The notes: a model not told the origin generated them from the sequence alone. Positions 19,939 to 30,228 are shown, counted from the stretch's first letter. The stretch is DNA of 64,000 bases from Vibrio ishigakensis (GCF_024347675.1 NZ_AP024882.1:1054001-1118000); one strand, 5' to 3'. Translations and numbers: made by a program.

Positions 19939-20406
19939 TTAATCTTCGTGATTTTCGAAAATACAGCGCTTTGGCAGTTTATTAAAGTACTGACGCTTCC
20001 ATTCAGGCTCAAAAAGCAGATAGCGCTCTCCAAGCACGATGACCTCTAACGCGAGCTGTTTCTCACTTTGTCCAATGTTAATTTCCGCCCAACTGGGAGT
20101 GATTTTAAAAACTCGGCCTGTGATTTTTACAGCCGTAGCTTGCTTATCGACTTTATCATTCGTTCCGATGTAGTGAGGGGTCAAATACCCAACTATTCCC
20201 TGAGCAATAAGGTCATCGTCACCGTTGTAGTCGCCCAATTTCCAAATATAAGTAGTTTGCCCAGAAAAAAGTTGTTCGATGGTGATCTCTTGTGGCACAA
20301 GACAACTTTCCTCGACGATAAAAGTTCGAGAGTGAAAATGGTAGATAAAGTAAATCGCCACTAAAACAGACAGGAACGTTATCATGATGAATGGGCTTCG
20401 AAGCAT
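19939..20406 (-). CDS. Membrane-anchored hypothetical protein
   Basis: The 155-residue product has an N-terminal membrane segment (PFIMITFLSVLVAIYFIYHF) and a periplasmic domain of mixed beta character containing two cysteines (SCLVPQ and KRCIFEN), possibly a disulfide. No family recognised. It stands alone, 165 bases downstream of the secreted hydrolase operon on the same strand, and could belong to it. Confidence 0.5.
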   Translation of the reverse strand: MLRSPFIMITFLSVLVAIYFIYHFHSRTFIVEESCLVPQEITIEQLFSGQTTYIWKLGDYNGDDDLIAQGIVGYLTPHYIGTNDKVDKQATAVKITGRVFKITPSWAEINIGQSEKQLALEVIVLGERYLLFEPEWKRQYFNKLPKRCIFENHED

Positions 20407-20571
20407 TCGACATCCTTTTATAAGGCTAGGGCAAAGTGTACAGCACTTACAATGCCCTCAGTCCTAGTGAGCGTGAAGGTTCACGATGATACTCATCACT
20501 ACTAGTGTACCTGTTAAAACCTATCACCTCCAAAAACTAGACGTATGAATAGAGTACAATAATATCTCGTG

Positions 20572-21864
20572 CTAGAAGTTGGATTCGATGGCTTCTATTG
20601 AGTAAGAATACCCAACTTCGGGTAATTCAGAGAGTGTAACTCTATAAATCAGAACCGGATCTTCCTCGCCGGGTAGTCCAACACGTTCAAGAAGCCTTCT
20701 TTCATCAACGAAAGTTTGGCTCTCAATAGGTGTTTGCATTGTAATTGAAAGGTTTGTATCAACCCAGTGTCTATCTGGGTCAAAACAAGCGTCATCGCAT
20801 TCCCCATCACCAGGTTTTTCGAAATAGTTGAGGCCAACTAGGTATTCTCCTGGAACCACATCTTCGCAAAATTGTTGGTAGTGTACAGGGCCACCATTGT
20901 CTTCATCGTCTAAATTTAGTCGGCCGAGTCCAAATGTATTGTTCGGATAAATATGATTACCATCAGGTTCAAAAACATGCAGGTGGATTGAGGTTTCTTC
21001 GAGAGTGTCGGAGTTGTATCCAGTCCAACTCAAAGATGATGACCAAGCCAATACTTCTTGCTCCAATCCATAGTTGTCTAACTCGTTGGCTTGTGTTTCG
21101 AGGTCATTTAAAATTTTTATTTTGGAGGGGGAGTTTTCCGCCATGTAGGACTCGGTGAAGTAGTGCCCGGTTTCATCGAACGGATTGGGTTCATCAGGAA
21201 AATTAACCACATTTCCCGGAAGACTCCCCGGTATGCGCGCCATAGTCTTATCTGAAACTAGTGTGGTATGTGCACCATTTTTTACTACGAAAGATGCGGG
21301 AGACCCAATAGATATCATGCCCCAACGGTCCCGATATTCCAGGTCTATATGATCATAGGCTTGAATGGCAAAGTAGTTTCCTTGCGAATAAGCAAGAGCG
21401 AGTACTCTTTGTCCTTTCTTCAGTTAATTATTGTACATTTCAACATGTTTTGAGACATAAGGATTTTGTGCTGCTTTTTCTATAGCTTGTTCCATTTGCG
21501 TTTGTAGAATATCTTTAGCTGAATCAGAGACCCAGTTTGCTTCTTCAACCAAGTGTCTTAAGGCTTCTTTTTTCTCAACGTTAGATCTTTGTTGGAATGC
21601 TTCGAAGAGATCAAGAACAAAGCCTTCACTTGGATTGAGGGCTAGCGCGTAGCGGACTCGATTTTCAAGTACCGTACCTTCAATATGTGCCTCAAAGGCT
21701 TTCTTAAGAAGTTCTCGTTGTTTGTTTGCTCCAACCCGATCTGTATTCATCCCATTAACAAAGAACACAGTCACGCCGAACTGACAGATAGTTTGGGGAG
21801 CTGCTTGGAGATTAGCTGTAAAAAGTACGAAGAAAATTAGTGCATTGATTTTTAAGTTGTTCAT
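20572..21864 (-). pseudogene. Secreted alpha/beta-hydrolase (lipase-like) broken by in-frame TAA
   Basis: One frame of 430 codons is interrupted only by TAA at 21424-21426 (codon 147). The N-terminal part has a signal peptide (MNNLKINALIFFVLFTANLQAAPQ region) and FFVNGMNTD, typical of the first strand and loop of lipase-like folds. After the stop comes LKKGQRVLALAYSQGNYFA, with the GxSxG-like nucleophile elbow YSQGN, and then MISIGSPASF. Reading across the stop therefore restores a hydrolase fold. Its ATG overlaps the stop of the upstream gene (ATGA). The C-terminal portion is acidic and has a possible disulfide pair (DGECDDACFD). Substrate unknown. Confidence 0.7.
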
Positions 21865-22703
21865 TGTTGCTCCTCCAGTACTTGAATGACTTCAGAAGAG
21901 CAACTTTTCGCTTTTTCAGATGAGGATTTTGCGTAAGTAACGATATCAGACGTTTGATCGTGAAACTTTGAGTAAGCAGTTACTCTCTCAAGGGTGTTGT
22001 TGGTTTCAGCTGAGATGTTCGCGGCTATCTCATAAGCTTTCATGTCCTCAAGGTAGTATGCACAAGCTAAAGCGTTCTCCAATAGATCAAGGTTTTTGGC
22101 AGATGCTTCTTTTGATTCAGCTTCAATTAAAATTCGTTGATAAACGCGAGCCAAATCGAGTGTAGCGATGAAGAACGGTTTTTCACTAATGTAGTGCTGA
22201 TAGAGATAATGCTGGACATCGTCCCGAATGCCATCGTTATCGGCGTCAACGCCTTGTACAGAGAGATTGTTCTCTGGTCCTGGCATTGGAGGTAACTCGG
22301 AAGGCATTGAAGAAGGGATGATCGTAATCGATAACGGATTGGCTAGGTTCTTCGGCTTATCTTTCTCCTTTGTCTTTTTATAGATTGAGAGATAACCCAA
22401 TATTGGTGTATCCGAAGTACCTTGAACATGATTGACCGATAACATGACTTGATATTGGTGCCCCTTCTTTACATGCTCAAATGCAGAAGGAGTAACAGAA
22501 ACAAGGCCATGGAGTTCTGGAGCTATCTTTAGTGTGAGTGCTCGAACATTTTTTGTAGATTCGAAAGAAACAGGAATGTCCAGTATGTCTCTGTCGAATT
22601 GCTCTACGCGCAACTCTTTTGTATCGAAGTTGATAACGGGTGTTTTTGCTAGAGAAGGGCAAGCGAGCAAACTTATACAGAAACTCAACATCAGCGTTCT
22701 CAT
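21861..22703 (-). CDS. Secreted protein with a calcium-binding-type aspartate loop
   Basis: An approximately 280-residue exported protein starting at ATG 22703 (AAGGAAA six bases upstream; the in-frame ATG at 22739 lacks a site). It has a signal peptide MRTLMLSFCISLLACPSLA, an N-terminal beta domain, and then VDADNDGIRDDVQHY, a DxDxDG calcium loop like those of thrombospondin type 3 or dockerin repeats. The C-terminal half is helical with three cysteines. It overlaps the broken hydrolase by four bases, suggesting a partner such as a chaperone, adhesin or immunity protein; that role is a guess. The SLLAC segment might also be read as a lipobox. Confidence 0.6.
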   Translation of the reverse strand: MRTLMLSFCISLLACPSLAKTPVINFDTKELRVEQFDRDILDIPVSFESTKNVRALTLKIAPELHGLVSVTPSAFEHVKKGHQYQVMLSVNHVQGTSDTPILGYLSIYKKTKEKDKPKNLANPLSITIIPSSMPSELPPMPGPENNLSVQGVDADNDGIRDDVQHYLYQHYISEKPFFIATLDLARVYQRILIEAESKEASAKNLDLLENALACAYYLEDMKAYEIAANISAETNNTLERVTAYSKFHDQTSDIVTYAKSSSEKAKSCSSEVIQVLEEQQ

Positions 22704-23017
22704 AACGATTTCCTTATCTTGATTTACTGAAGTTATCAAAATAGGTGTGCACGTATTTTTTCGCGTCTGTTAAGAGGAAACTTCAAACTTTTTCCATTCT
22801 TTGATGAAGTTATATGGTTTTTTGAGGGCCTGTCTTACGTCGCTTACAATGCGTTAGAGCAACTAAATGACGTAAACGCAATTCTGATAAGATACTGCTT
22901 AGCGCATGGTGTCAACTAGTACAGTTTAGTAAAACCAGCAAAGACTTGGTGGTTCTTATATGTTTGTAAGATTGGGAAAGTTAGAAGAAGTGAGGGCTGA
23001 TTTTTCTTAGAAGTGGA

Positions 23018-23140
23018 CTAGCAGTGAAGTCTTAGTCGCTTTTCCAGTTCAGTAAGTGTTCCGAAACCCAAAATACCGTCGGCTTCTACGCCAATATGAG
23101 ATTGAATACTCTTTATTCTTTCTATATTACTTCTCAACAT
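23018..23140 (-). CDS. Mini peptidoglycan-binding-like protein (40 residues)
   Basis: ATG at 23140 with GGA upstream encodes 40 residues, most of them matching half of a peptidoglycan-binding domain 1 fold: IQSHIGVEADGILGFGTLTEL (compare the DGxxGxxT core). It directly follows the decayed hydrolase gene. It may be a real small protein or the tail of the older gene. Confidence 0.4.
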   Translation of the reverse strand: MLRSNIERIKSIQSHIGVEADGILGFGTLTELEKRLRLHC

Positions 23141-23153
23141 AGTAAGTTCCTTT

Positions 23154-24446
23154 TCAGAGCGGTTTGGTTTCAAACAAAGGGATCTTTGCAATAATTCGCG
23201 TCCATATGTCGAGATTTGAAAAATAAACTCTATTCGTTCTTCCATCTGATTTTGCGTGCCAATCATGTTCGAAATCAGATACTTCGTGTACCTCAGTTCC
23301 CCCTTTGACTTTTAGGAATTGCTGAAATACTGCACCACCAATCATTGGGTGCATGATAGTCGATCCATTCAAAGTCTACTTCAGTAGTAGCAGCGTAATT
23401 TAATAAATCTGATACTGCATCCTTTACACATTCTGACGCAAACCCCATAGCAGTAACATGTGAACCTAGTGTGACTAGACGACACCTTTGTGTTTCTGCA
23501 AGTTGTGACAAAGCGATAACAGTAGCCATTGAGCGAGCAGAGTGCACTAAAACTATCGGTGGGGCGTCGCTCAACTTTTATGCTTCAGTTAGTGCCTCAC
23601 TGAACCTTGTCTTGATTACTTCCACCTAGCAGCGCCTTCCTCAACATAACTCCGTGCATTGTGGCCTACATCAATAGAAACCAATAACTTCGGTCGCAAA
23701 CTAAATAATAGGGTGGTACCTAAAACTAGAGTATCAATCATCTTTTTTAATATGGTTTGACAGTTATCAGGGATTCTTATGAGTGAAGCGAACTATGATG
23801 CGTTGGAAGTAGAGCCTGTAGGTGGAAGGACAATAAGATCTGTTATTGAAAAAAGTGCAATGACTTCAATAAATGCGGTAAACGACCAAGAGGACAACAA
23901 GAAGAAACCGAATAAGATGGCCGCAATGATTGGCCATGACTGAGAACCCCTTAGATCTTTACCAAAGAGCTTTGCTAGTCCAAACCTAAACTCTTTTAGC
24001 ACAGCCAAAAATCGATTCACGGTCGCCAAATTGATCTTTTCTTGCTGATCATGCCAATCCAACAAAAAAGTCAGCAACCACCTCGTTGTCATTGCCTGTT
24101 AGTTTGTAAGCGATATTGATACCTGTAGCGGCGCCGTCTATTTTTTTCAATTGTCCAATGAATAGGGATTCAAGTCTAAGGGGGTTAGGCAGATCTTTTT
24201 GAAGTGCAGCGTAGCCATACCCTACTTGTTCCACCTCAGACCCGAGCACAAAGATAATGGTGGTTTTTCTGGAATTCGAATCTTACATCTTTTCACCTCG
24301 GGAGCCAGATATAGAGGTGGGTAGCCATTGACTAGAGGATAGTTAAGGTCTGTTTTGTTTCCTTCCAAGTTTTCTTGAGGTAATGATGGAGTATATGACC
24401 CTTTATTTTCACGAGAGCCCAAGTTGCTCACGTGTCCGAGTTTCAA
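23154..24446 (-). pseudogene. Decayed membrane protein / hydrolase-like gene
   Basis: Fragments in all three minus-strand frames join into one degraded gene. In-frame stops are seen at 23793-23795 (TAG, SNAS-stop-FASLIRIPDNC) and 23578-23580 (TAA, ALTEA-stop-KLSDAPPIVLVHS). Frameshifts are seen near 24270 (A5 run), at the A6 run 24064-24069 (TTTTTT, five T restores DFLLDWHDQQEK), near 23620 and near 23341. Recognisable parts are KTTIIFVLGSE, a membrane stretch WPIIAAILFGFFLLSSWSF, and a hydrolase-like IVLVHSARSMATVIALSQLA ending in IGGAVFQQFLK. The original start is unclear. It was perhaps a large lipase-like membrane protein. Confidence 0.6.
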
Positions 24447-24710
24447 CTAGAGGTGAATCAATTGAAAAGCAATAGCGGGAAAGTGAGCTTGATTTTAATG
24501 ACGCGAATTTCATGCAGTGAAAGCAACTAAAGCTCCAATCCTTGCATGAGTCTTGAAGTAGCCACGGCTCACATTAAAGGAGATTATTTCAATACAACTC
24601 CTATCCTTACCTAGTTAAAAGCGTTTATACTCAGAGAAACCTAGTGGTTAAGGATAACCATAATTAGATAAATTTCAGTTAGTTGAAAGTTTCAACATAA
24701 GGATTGTTGT

Positions 24711-25790
24711 TTGAAATTTCTCATCACAGGTGGCGCGGGGTTTATTGGTTCTGCCGTCATTCGCCACATAATTGCTCATACATCTGATACTGTCATCAAT
24801 GTTGATAAACTCAGTTACGCTGGTAATTTAGAGTCGCTAACGCTGGTTGAATCCAGCAGCAGATACCATTTTGAACAAGTGGATATTTGTGACAGGAAGG
24901 AATTAGACAGGCTGTTTGCATTTTACCAACCCGATATTGTCATGCATCTTGCCGCTGAGTCTCACGTTGATCGCTCTATTGATGGGCCTGCTGACTTTAT
25001 TCAAACCAACATTATTGGCACATATAACCTGCTAGAAGCTTCACGAGCGTATTGGAACGGGTTGGACTTAGAGAGAAAAGAGCAGTTTCGTTTCCATCAT
25101 ATCTCGACAGATGAGGTCTATGGAGATCTAGAAAACCCTTCAGATTTGTTCATAGAATCAACCTCTTATAAGCCCTCCAGTCCATATTCGGCGTCTAAGG
25201 CATCCAGTGACCACCTGGTTCGAGCGTGGCAGAGAACATATAATTTACCTACTTTGGTGACTAACTGTTCTAACAATTATGGTCCTTATCATTTCCCCGA
25301 AAAACTTATACCACATATTATTTTGAATGCTCTTCAAGGAAAGCCTCTGCCGATCTATGGCAATGGGCAACAAATTCGAGACTGGCTATATGTAGAAGAT
25401 CACGCGAGGGCTCTTTATCTAGTTGCCACACAAAGCAAAGCAGGTGAGACATATAATATTGGAGGGCACAATGAAAAGACTAATCTCGATGTTGTACACA
25501 TGCTGTGTGATTTGCTTGAGGAGTTGGTTCCAGAAAATCAATACTCTAAGCAACACGCGGGAGGGGGAGGTTTTCGCTCTTTAATTTCTTTTGTACAAGA
25601 CCGACCTGGCCATGATCTGAGGTATGCCATTGATGCTTCAAAAATTGAAAAGGAATTAGGCTGGAGGCCTAAAGAGACCTTTAATAGCGGTATTAGGAAA
25701 ACGGTTAGTTGGTATCTCGAGAATGAGGCTTGGTGGAGTCGGGTATTGGATGGGTCTTACTCTTTAACGCGTTTAGGTTCGGGAGTTTAG
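24711..25790 (+). CDS. rmlB: dTDP-glucose 4,6-dehydratase
   Basis: Second step of dTDP-L-rhamnose synthesis: it dehydrates dTDP-glucose to the 4-keto-6-deoxy sugar using bound NAD+. Visible are GGAGFIGS at 7-14, the STDEVYG catalytic strand and YSASKAS (Tyr-Lys). The length of 359 is typical. It starts with TTG behind AAGGAT. It is the first gene of the plus-strand unit 24711-34846, with rmlA two bases downstream. The 264 bases upstream hold the presumed promoter but no ops element. Confidence 0.96.
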   Translation: MKFLITGGAGFIGSAVIRHIIAHTSDTVINVDKLSYAGNLESLTLVESSSRYHFEQVDICDRKELDRLFAFYQPDIVMHLAAESHVDRSIDGPADFIQTNIIGTYNLLEASRAYWNGLDLERKEQFRFHHISTDEVYGDLENPSDLFIESTSYKPSSPYSASKASSDHLVRAWQRTYNLPTLVTNCSNNYGPYHFPEKLIPHIILNALQGKPLPIYGNGQQIRDWLYVEDHARALYLVATQSKAGETYNIGGHNEKTNLDVVHMLCDLLEELVPENQYSKQHAGGGGFRSLISFVQDRPGHDLRYAIDASKIEKELGWRPKETFNSGIRKTVSWYLENEAWWSRVLDGSYSLTRLGSGV

Positions 25791-25791
25791 T

Positions 25792-26658
25792 ATGAAAGGA
25801 ATTGTACTAGCTGGTGGTTCCGGGACACGTTTATACCCCATTACACGTGGTGTATCGAAACAGTTGTTACCACTTTACGACAAGCCGATGATCTATTACC
25901 CGATATCGGTACTGATGTTAGCGGGTATTCGTGAAATATTGATTATCACTACTCCAGAAGATAAAAACAGCTTCGAACGACTTTTAGGCGATGGCTCAGG
26001 TTTTGGAATTCGCCTTTACTACCAAGTTCAAGATAAACCTGAGGGAATAGCACAAGCATTCATCATTGGAGAGCAGTTTATAGGTGAAGACAACTGTTGT
26101 TTGATTCTTGGAGATAATATCTTTTATGGGCAGAGGTTCACAGAAACGTTAAAGAGAGCGTGTGGACTTGAGCAGGGAGCTACGATCTTTGGCTATCAGG
26201 TTAAAGACCCAGAGCGATTTGGCGTAGTGGAATTTGATGAACACCAAAAAGCCATCTCGATTGAAGAGAAACCAATTGTGGCTAAATCTAATTGTGCAGT
26301 TACAGGGTTATATTTTTACGATAACCGGGCGGTTGCTTTCGCAAAACAACTGACTCCCTCTGGGCGAGGAGAGCTCGAGATAACCGACCTCAATGAAATG
26401 TACTTAAAAGATGGGACCTTGAATGTTGAAGTGTTGGGGCGTGGTTTTGCGTGGTTAGATACAGGGACACACGAGAGTTTGCATGAAGCTTCTTCGTTTG
26501 TACAAACCATAGAAAATGTTCAAGGCTTAAAGGTAGCTTGCCTTGAGGAAATCGCTTTGAAGCAAGGTTGGTTGACCAAACAAGAAGTGCTAGAGCTTTC
26601 TAAACCCATGGTGAAAAATGACTATGGACAATATCTAGTTCGGATTGCGAGTGAGTAA
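25792..26658 (+). CDS. rmlA: Glucose-1-phosphate thymidylyltransferase
   Basis: Joins dTTP and glucose-1-phosphate to dTDP-glucose, the first step of the rhamnose pathway and the point of feedback inhibition by dTDP-rhamnose. The nucleotidyltransferase signature [16 protein letters not shown] and the metal/sugar loop LGDNIFYG are present, and 288 residues is the usual length. It begins one base after the rmlB stop and lies just before rmlD. Confidence 0.97.
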   Translation: MKGIVLAGGSGTRLYPITRGVSKQLLPLYDKPMIYYPISVLMLAGIREILIITTPEDKNSFERLLGDGSGFGIRLYYQVQDKPEGIAQAFIIGEQFIGEDNCCLILGDNIFYGQRFTETLKRACGLEQGATIFGYQVKDPERFGVVEFDEHQKAISIEEKPIVAKSNCAVTGLYFYDNRAVAFAKQLTPSGRGELEITDLNEMYLKDGTLNVEVLGRGFAWLDTGTHESLHEASSFVQTIENVQGLKVACLEEIALKQGWLTKQEVLELSKPMVKNDYGQYLVRIASE

Positions 26659-26662
26659 ATCG

Positions 26663-27535
26663 ATGAAGTTACTTATCACAGGATGTGATGGTCAATTGGG
26701 TAGATCGATTTTAGAGCGGATACCCAGTGGACTGTGTGTCGCAGCTTTTTCTAGCAAACAATTGGATATTACACACCAAAAACAGGTGTTTAGCCTTATT
26801 CGAGAACAGAGGCCGGATTACGTAATTAATTGTGCTGCCTATACCGCTGTGGACAATGCAGAGATTGACGCTGATATTTGTAATCAAGTTAATAGGGACG
26901 GCGCTCTATATTTAGCTGAATCAACTAAAGAGCTAGGTGCAACATTAATTCATTTTTCAACCGATTATGTGTTCTCTGGTGAAACAATGAGGCCTTACTC
27001 TGAAACTGGTTCTACTAAACCCATCAATATCTATGGTTTGAGTAAACTCGCTGGAGAGGAAGCCGTTAGGGAATGTAATGAAAAGCACATCATTATGCGT
27101 ACCTCTTGGGTTTTTAGTGAGTATGGAAACAATTTCGTTAAAACGATGCTTAAGGTTGGGGCTAGGCTGAGCGAGGTCTCTGTGGTCAAAGACCAACTTG
27201 GTGGGCCTACATATGCGGGTGATCTTGCAAATGCAGTACTTTCAATCATTGAGAAGTTAGAGAAGGGACTCAAGGATTACGGTACTTACCATTATTCAGG
27301 GGTACCGTATGTTAGTTGGGCTGACTTTGCTGAGACCGTATTCTCCAAAGCAGAAAAGGCAGACCTCTTTCCAGCTCCAAGCCTACTTCATGTATCAAGT
27401 GAAGAGTACAGAAGTCGAGCAAAACGACCGAAAAACTCCAGACTATCTAATGATAAGATTTTTGAGACATTCCAGATAAAACCGAGTAATTGGCAAGATG
27501 CATTAATAGATATTGGTAAGTTCAGGGTGCAGTAA
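26663..27535 (+). CDS. rmlD: dTDP-4-dehydrorhamnose reductase
   Basis: Last step, reducing the 4-keto sugar to dTDP-L-rhamnose with NAD(P)H. The sequence shows the short-chain fold: GCDGQLGRSI near the start, STDYVFSG and YGLSKLAGE (Tyr-Lys). I place the start at ATG 26663, four bases after the rmlA stop, since MKLLITGCDGQLG is the normal N-terminus; the in-frame ATG-like codon at 26645 lies inside rmlA. The stop overlaps rmlC by one base. Confidence 0.95.
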   Translation: MKLLITGCDGQLGRSILERIPSGLCVAAFSSKQLDITHQKQVFSLIREQRPDYVINCAAYTAVDNAEIDADICNQVNRDGALYLAESTKELGATLIHFSTDYVFSGETMRPYSETGSTKPINIYGLSKLAGEEAVRECNEKHIIMRTSWVFSEYGNNFVKTMLKVGARLSEVSVVKDQLGGPTYAGDLANAVLSIIEKLEKGLKDYGTYHYSGVPYVSWADFAETVFSKAEKADLFPAPSLLHVSSEEYRSRAKRPKNSRLSNDKIFETFQIKPSNWQDALIDIGKFRVQ

Positions 27536-28104
27536 TGAAGGTAATTGAAACAAGTATTACGGACGTTAAAATCATTGAGCCAACCATATTCAGAGATGAA
27601 CGAGGTTTTTTCATGGAAACGTGGCATCAAGACCGATTCGAGGAATTGGTAACAGGTAAACCAACACGCTTCGTACAGGATAATCATTCTAAATCCGTAA
27701 AGGGCACATTACGAGGGTTGCATCTACAAACCCAAAATACGCAAGGTAAGTTGGTGAGAGTTATCTCAGGAGAAGTCTTTGATGTAGCAGTGGATGTTAG
27801 ACCTGAGTCAGCGAGCTTTGGGCATTGGGTTGGGGTTTATCTATCCGCGGAAAACAACCGTCAATTATGGATTCCTGAGGGCTTTGCGCATGGATTTTAC
27901 GTGGTTAGTGATGAGGCAGAGGTCGTATATAAGTGCACTGATTACTACAACAGCGACGCTGAAGTCAGCATTCAGTGGAACGACCAAGGTATTGGTATTG
28001 AGTGGCCAATAATGTGTCTTGAACCAATCCTCTCCACAAAGGATTCTGAAAATAGTATATCTTTGAGGTCTTTTTTGTCGATTAATTCGAATGAGAAGGC
28101 CTAA
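27535..28104 (+). CDS. rmlC: dTDP-4-dehydrorhamnose 3,5-epimerase
   Basis: Epimerises the 4-keto intermediate at C3 and C5. Cupin-fold signatures are clear: RDERGFFMETW, FVQDNHSKSVKGTLRGLHLQ (catalytic His in RGLH) and WIPEGFAHGF. The protein has 189 residues, near the usual 180-185. The order rmlB-A-D-C gives a full rhamnose pathway in one operon; one of the glycosyltransferases nearby (for example at 34879) is the likely user. Confidence 0.96.
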   Translation: MKVIETSITDVKIIEPTIFRDERGFFMETWHQDRFEELVTGKPTRFVQDNHSKSVKGTLRGLHLQTQNTQGKLVRVISGEVFDVAVDVRPESASFGHWVGVYLSAENNRQLWIPEGFAHGFYVVSDEAEVVYKCTDYYNSDAEVSIQWNDQGIGIEWPIMCLEPILSTKDSENSISLRSFLSINSNEKA

Positions 28105-28105
28105 T

Positions 28106-29170
28106 ATGAACTTTGAAAGCCAAGGAGAGTGGAAGTATTCGACTAACGCGTCGGCTTTTCTAGATGAGTCATTATTAACTGCAAAGTATATCGTAGGTCG
28201 TAATGAGGTTGCTGAGGCATTAATTGGAAGAGTAAATATTAGTGCTATCATTGATGACTTTTTTGCTGAGTCTGAATGGCTTGGTGTACCCGTAGTTCGA
28301 AGCCAAAATGTGCAAAAGGATAGCTTAATTGTAAATTGTTCAACCTCTATTTATCCCGTCACGGTCCAGAGGGTTTTTCACGAACGGGGATTTACAAACG
28401 TTATTACACTCAATGAGTTGTTCTCTGTACCAGAATTAAGAGTCCATTTGCCATCGTTTTCCTCCTCGATGTGGTCAATAATTGCGAACAGGCGAGTTGA
28501 GATTGAAAATATATTGGCCAAACTTGCAGATGAAGAATCTCGAAAGACCTTTATCGACTGTATATCTTTTCGGTTGTATCTAGATCCAAATATAATGAGA
28601 TGCTATTCAGTTCGTCCAAGAGAGCAATATGTCGAGGGGTTTATGGAGTACAAGAATGAAATATTTCTTGATGCGGGCGGTTACGATGGAGACAGTAGTC
28701 AAAGTTTTGCCGACAACTACCCTGACTATCATAAGATAATTCTAATCGAACCTTCTCATGCAAATATAATTAAGGCTCAAGAGCGCCTAAAGGGTTACAG
28801 GGATATTCATTTTGTAGAGGGTGCGATCTCGAATTGTGTTGGTTTTGGAAAATTTGAGGATGACGTTGGCACCATTTGCGCTCTCACCTCTGGTGGAAAA
28901 ATAGATGTTCCTTTATATACGATAGATGATCTTTGTGAAGATAACATAACTTGCATAAAAATGGATTTAGAAGGACATGAAATGTTTGCGCTACAAGGTG
29001 CAGAAAAAATAATTTCCAAGTCTAAGCCAAAGCTAGCAATTTCTATATACCACTCTTCCGAAGACCTTATTGATATTTTTAACTATGTAATGACTTTAAG
29101 ACCTGATTACAAAGTATATGTGAGACACTACACAGAAGGTTGGTCCGAAACAGTAATGTACTTTAAGTGA
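28106..29170 (+). CDS. FkbM-family methyltransferase
   Basis: The C-terminal half is a class I SAM-dependent methyltransferase of the FkbM type: EIFLDAGGYDGDSS (SAM motif I), IILIEPSHANI, and CIKMDLEGHEMFALQGA with TIDDL just before it. The N-terminal 170 residues form an extra domain (VGRNEVAEAL, NCSTSIYPVTVQR) of unknown role, perhaps nucleotide- or sugar-binding. FkbM enzymes O-methylate sugars or polyketides. The start chosen is ATG 28106, one base after rmlC, with AGAAGG upstream. Probably it methylates a sugar of the glycan. Confidence 0.8.
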   Translation: MNFESQGEWKYSTNASAFLDESLLTAKYIVGRNEVAEALIGRVNISAIIDDFFAESEWLGVPVVRSQNVQKDSLIVNCSTSIYPVTVQRVFHERGFTNVITLNELFSVPELRVHLPSFSSSMWSIIANRRVEIENILAKLADEESRKTFIDCISFRLYLDPNIMRCYSVRPREQYVEGFMEYKNEIFLDAGGYDGDSSQSFADNYPDYHKIILIEPSHANIIKAQERLKGYRDIHFVEGAISNCVGFGKFEDDVGTICALTSGGKIDVPLYTIDDLCEDNITCIKMDLEGHEMFALQGAEKIISKSKPKLAISIYHSSEDLIDIFNYVMTLRPDYKVYVRHYTEGWSETVMYFK

Positions 29171-29196
29171 ATTGATATTTATATTGGGGAAAAGCG

Positions 29197-30228
29197 TTGA
29201 AGTTTTTGGTTGTTGGTCCAGGGCTTATTGGTAAGAAGCACATAGAACTATTGAGCGAACATAGTAAGGCTCAAATAGAGGCGATCGTAAGCCTTCATCC
29301 TGATAGGCATGTAGCTTTGAAGGAAGAGCATGGCGTACCAATATATGGGGATATTGATGAAGCGATAAGTAAACATCAGTTTGATGCTGCAATCATTAGC
29401 TCACCTAATGAATGTCATTTAGAACATGGCGTTGCTTGTATAAGTGCTGGTATACCTTGTCTGATAGAAAAGCCTTTGGCTAGCAATTTATTGGATGCGA
29501 GAGAACTCACTCTGAGAGCAGAGGCGAGTGGGGTACTTGTGTCAGTTGGTCATCATCGTACGTACAGCAGTTACATCCCCTTAGCGAAAAAGATTTTAGA
29601 CTCTGATTCTTTTGGCAAACTTGTCGCGGTTCAAGGAAGTGCTTTGTTTTATAAACCTAAAGCCTATTTCGAAGCAGGATCTTGGAGAACAAAGAAAGGC
29701 GGAGGACCGATTCTCATAAATCTAATCCATGAAATCGGGATTTTCAGGTATTTGTGTGGAGAAGTAGTCAAAGTATACGCACATGCTTCTAATTCAGTTA
29801 GACAATATGAAGTCGAAGATACGGTTGTTATTTCGTTTGAATTCGACACGGGCTGTCTAGGTAGTTTTATATTATCGGATTGCGCTTCGAGCTACAAAAG
29901 TTGGGAAATGACTAGTGGAGAGAATTCAATGTATCCATATTTCCCGAAACAATCTTGTTACCATTTTTCTGGTACGAATGGCTGTTTAGACTTCCCCAGT
30001 ATGCAATTCAGGTTTTACAAGGGCACGCCTTCTTGGACCTCTGATTTTGGTGATTCGACTCCTGAATTAAAAGTCGAAGACCCCTTAAAAGCACAATTAG
30101 AGTATTTTATAGAGTGTGTTGAGAGTAAAAAAGAAGCGAAGGTAACGTGTCGCAGTGCTTATAAAAACATGCTTGTAATAGACGCAATTCAAAGGTCAAT
30201 AAATGAAGACAAGCCTGTTTATCTATAA
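29197..30228 (+). CDS. Gfo/Idh/MocA-family sugar oxidoreductase
   Basis: A NAD(P)-dependent dehydrogenase of 343 residues. The Rossmann motif is near the N-terminus (VVGPGLIGKKHIELL), followed by EKPLASNLLDA, the family's conserved EKP motif, and the catalytic-region HEIGIFRYLCGEVV. Such enzymes oxidise or reduce sugar nucleotides, often making a keto-sugar for a DegT aminotransferase, which is two genes away. It starts with TTG at 29197 behind GGGGAAAA. The substrate is not known. Confidence 0.85.
   Translation: MKFLVVGPGLIGKKHIELLSEHSKAQIEAIVSLHPDRHVALKEEHGVPIYGDIDEAISKHQFDAAIISSPNECHLEHGVACISAGIPCLIEKPLASNLLDARELTLRAEASGVLVSVGHHRTYSSYIPLAKKILDSDSFGKLVAVQGSALFYKPKAYFEAGSWRTKKGGGPILINLIHEIGIFRYLCGEVVKVYAHASNSVRQYEVEDTVVISFEFDTGCLGSFILSDCASSYKSWEMTSGENSMYPYFPKQSCYHFSGTNGCLDFPSMQFRFYKGTPSWTSDFGDSTPELKVEDPLKAQLEYFIECVESKKEAKVTCRSAYKNMLVIDAIQRSINEDKPVYL

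Larger units (their letters stand above)
5692..24446. mobile_element. Integrase-led genomic island (approximate limits)
   Basis: Between ugd and rmlB lies a block unlike the surrounding polysaccharide genes: an integrase at one edge, a nested recombinase element, cassette-like genes, a defence pair, regulators, secreted-protein genes and several pseudogenes, mostly on the minus strand. I found no convincing pair of attachment repeats at its edges, so the limits are set by gene content only. Confidence 0.5.

Noticed and set aside
23154..23372. Possible independent small gene at 23372
   Set aside because: It continues the hydrolase-like fragment from another frame and lacks a ribosome site.
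9796..23795. Stop-codon reassignment or programmed recoding to explain the in-frame stops
   Set aside because: All three stop codons are involved, they are mixed with frameshifts, and neighbouring genes end normally at each of them.
12923..24490. AAAGTGAGCTTG occurs at 12923-12934 and 24479-24490 and was considered as an island attachment pair
   Set aside because: Twelve-base matches are expected by chance many times in 64 kb, and neither site is at a clear boundary.
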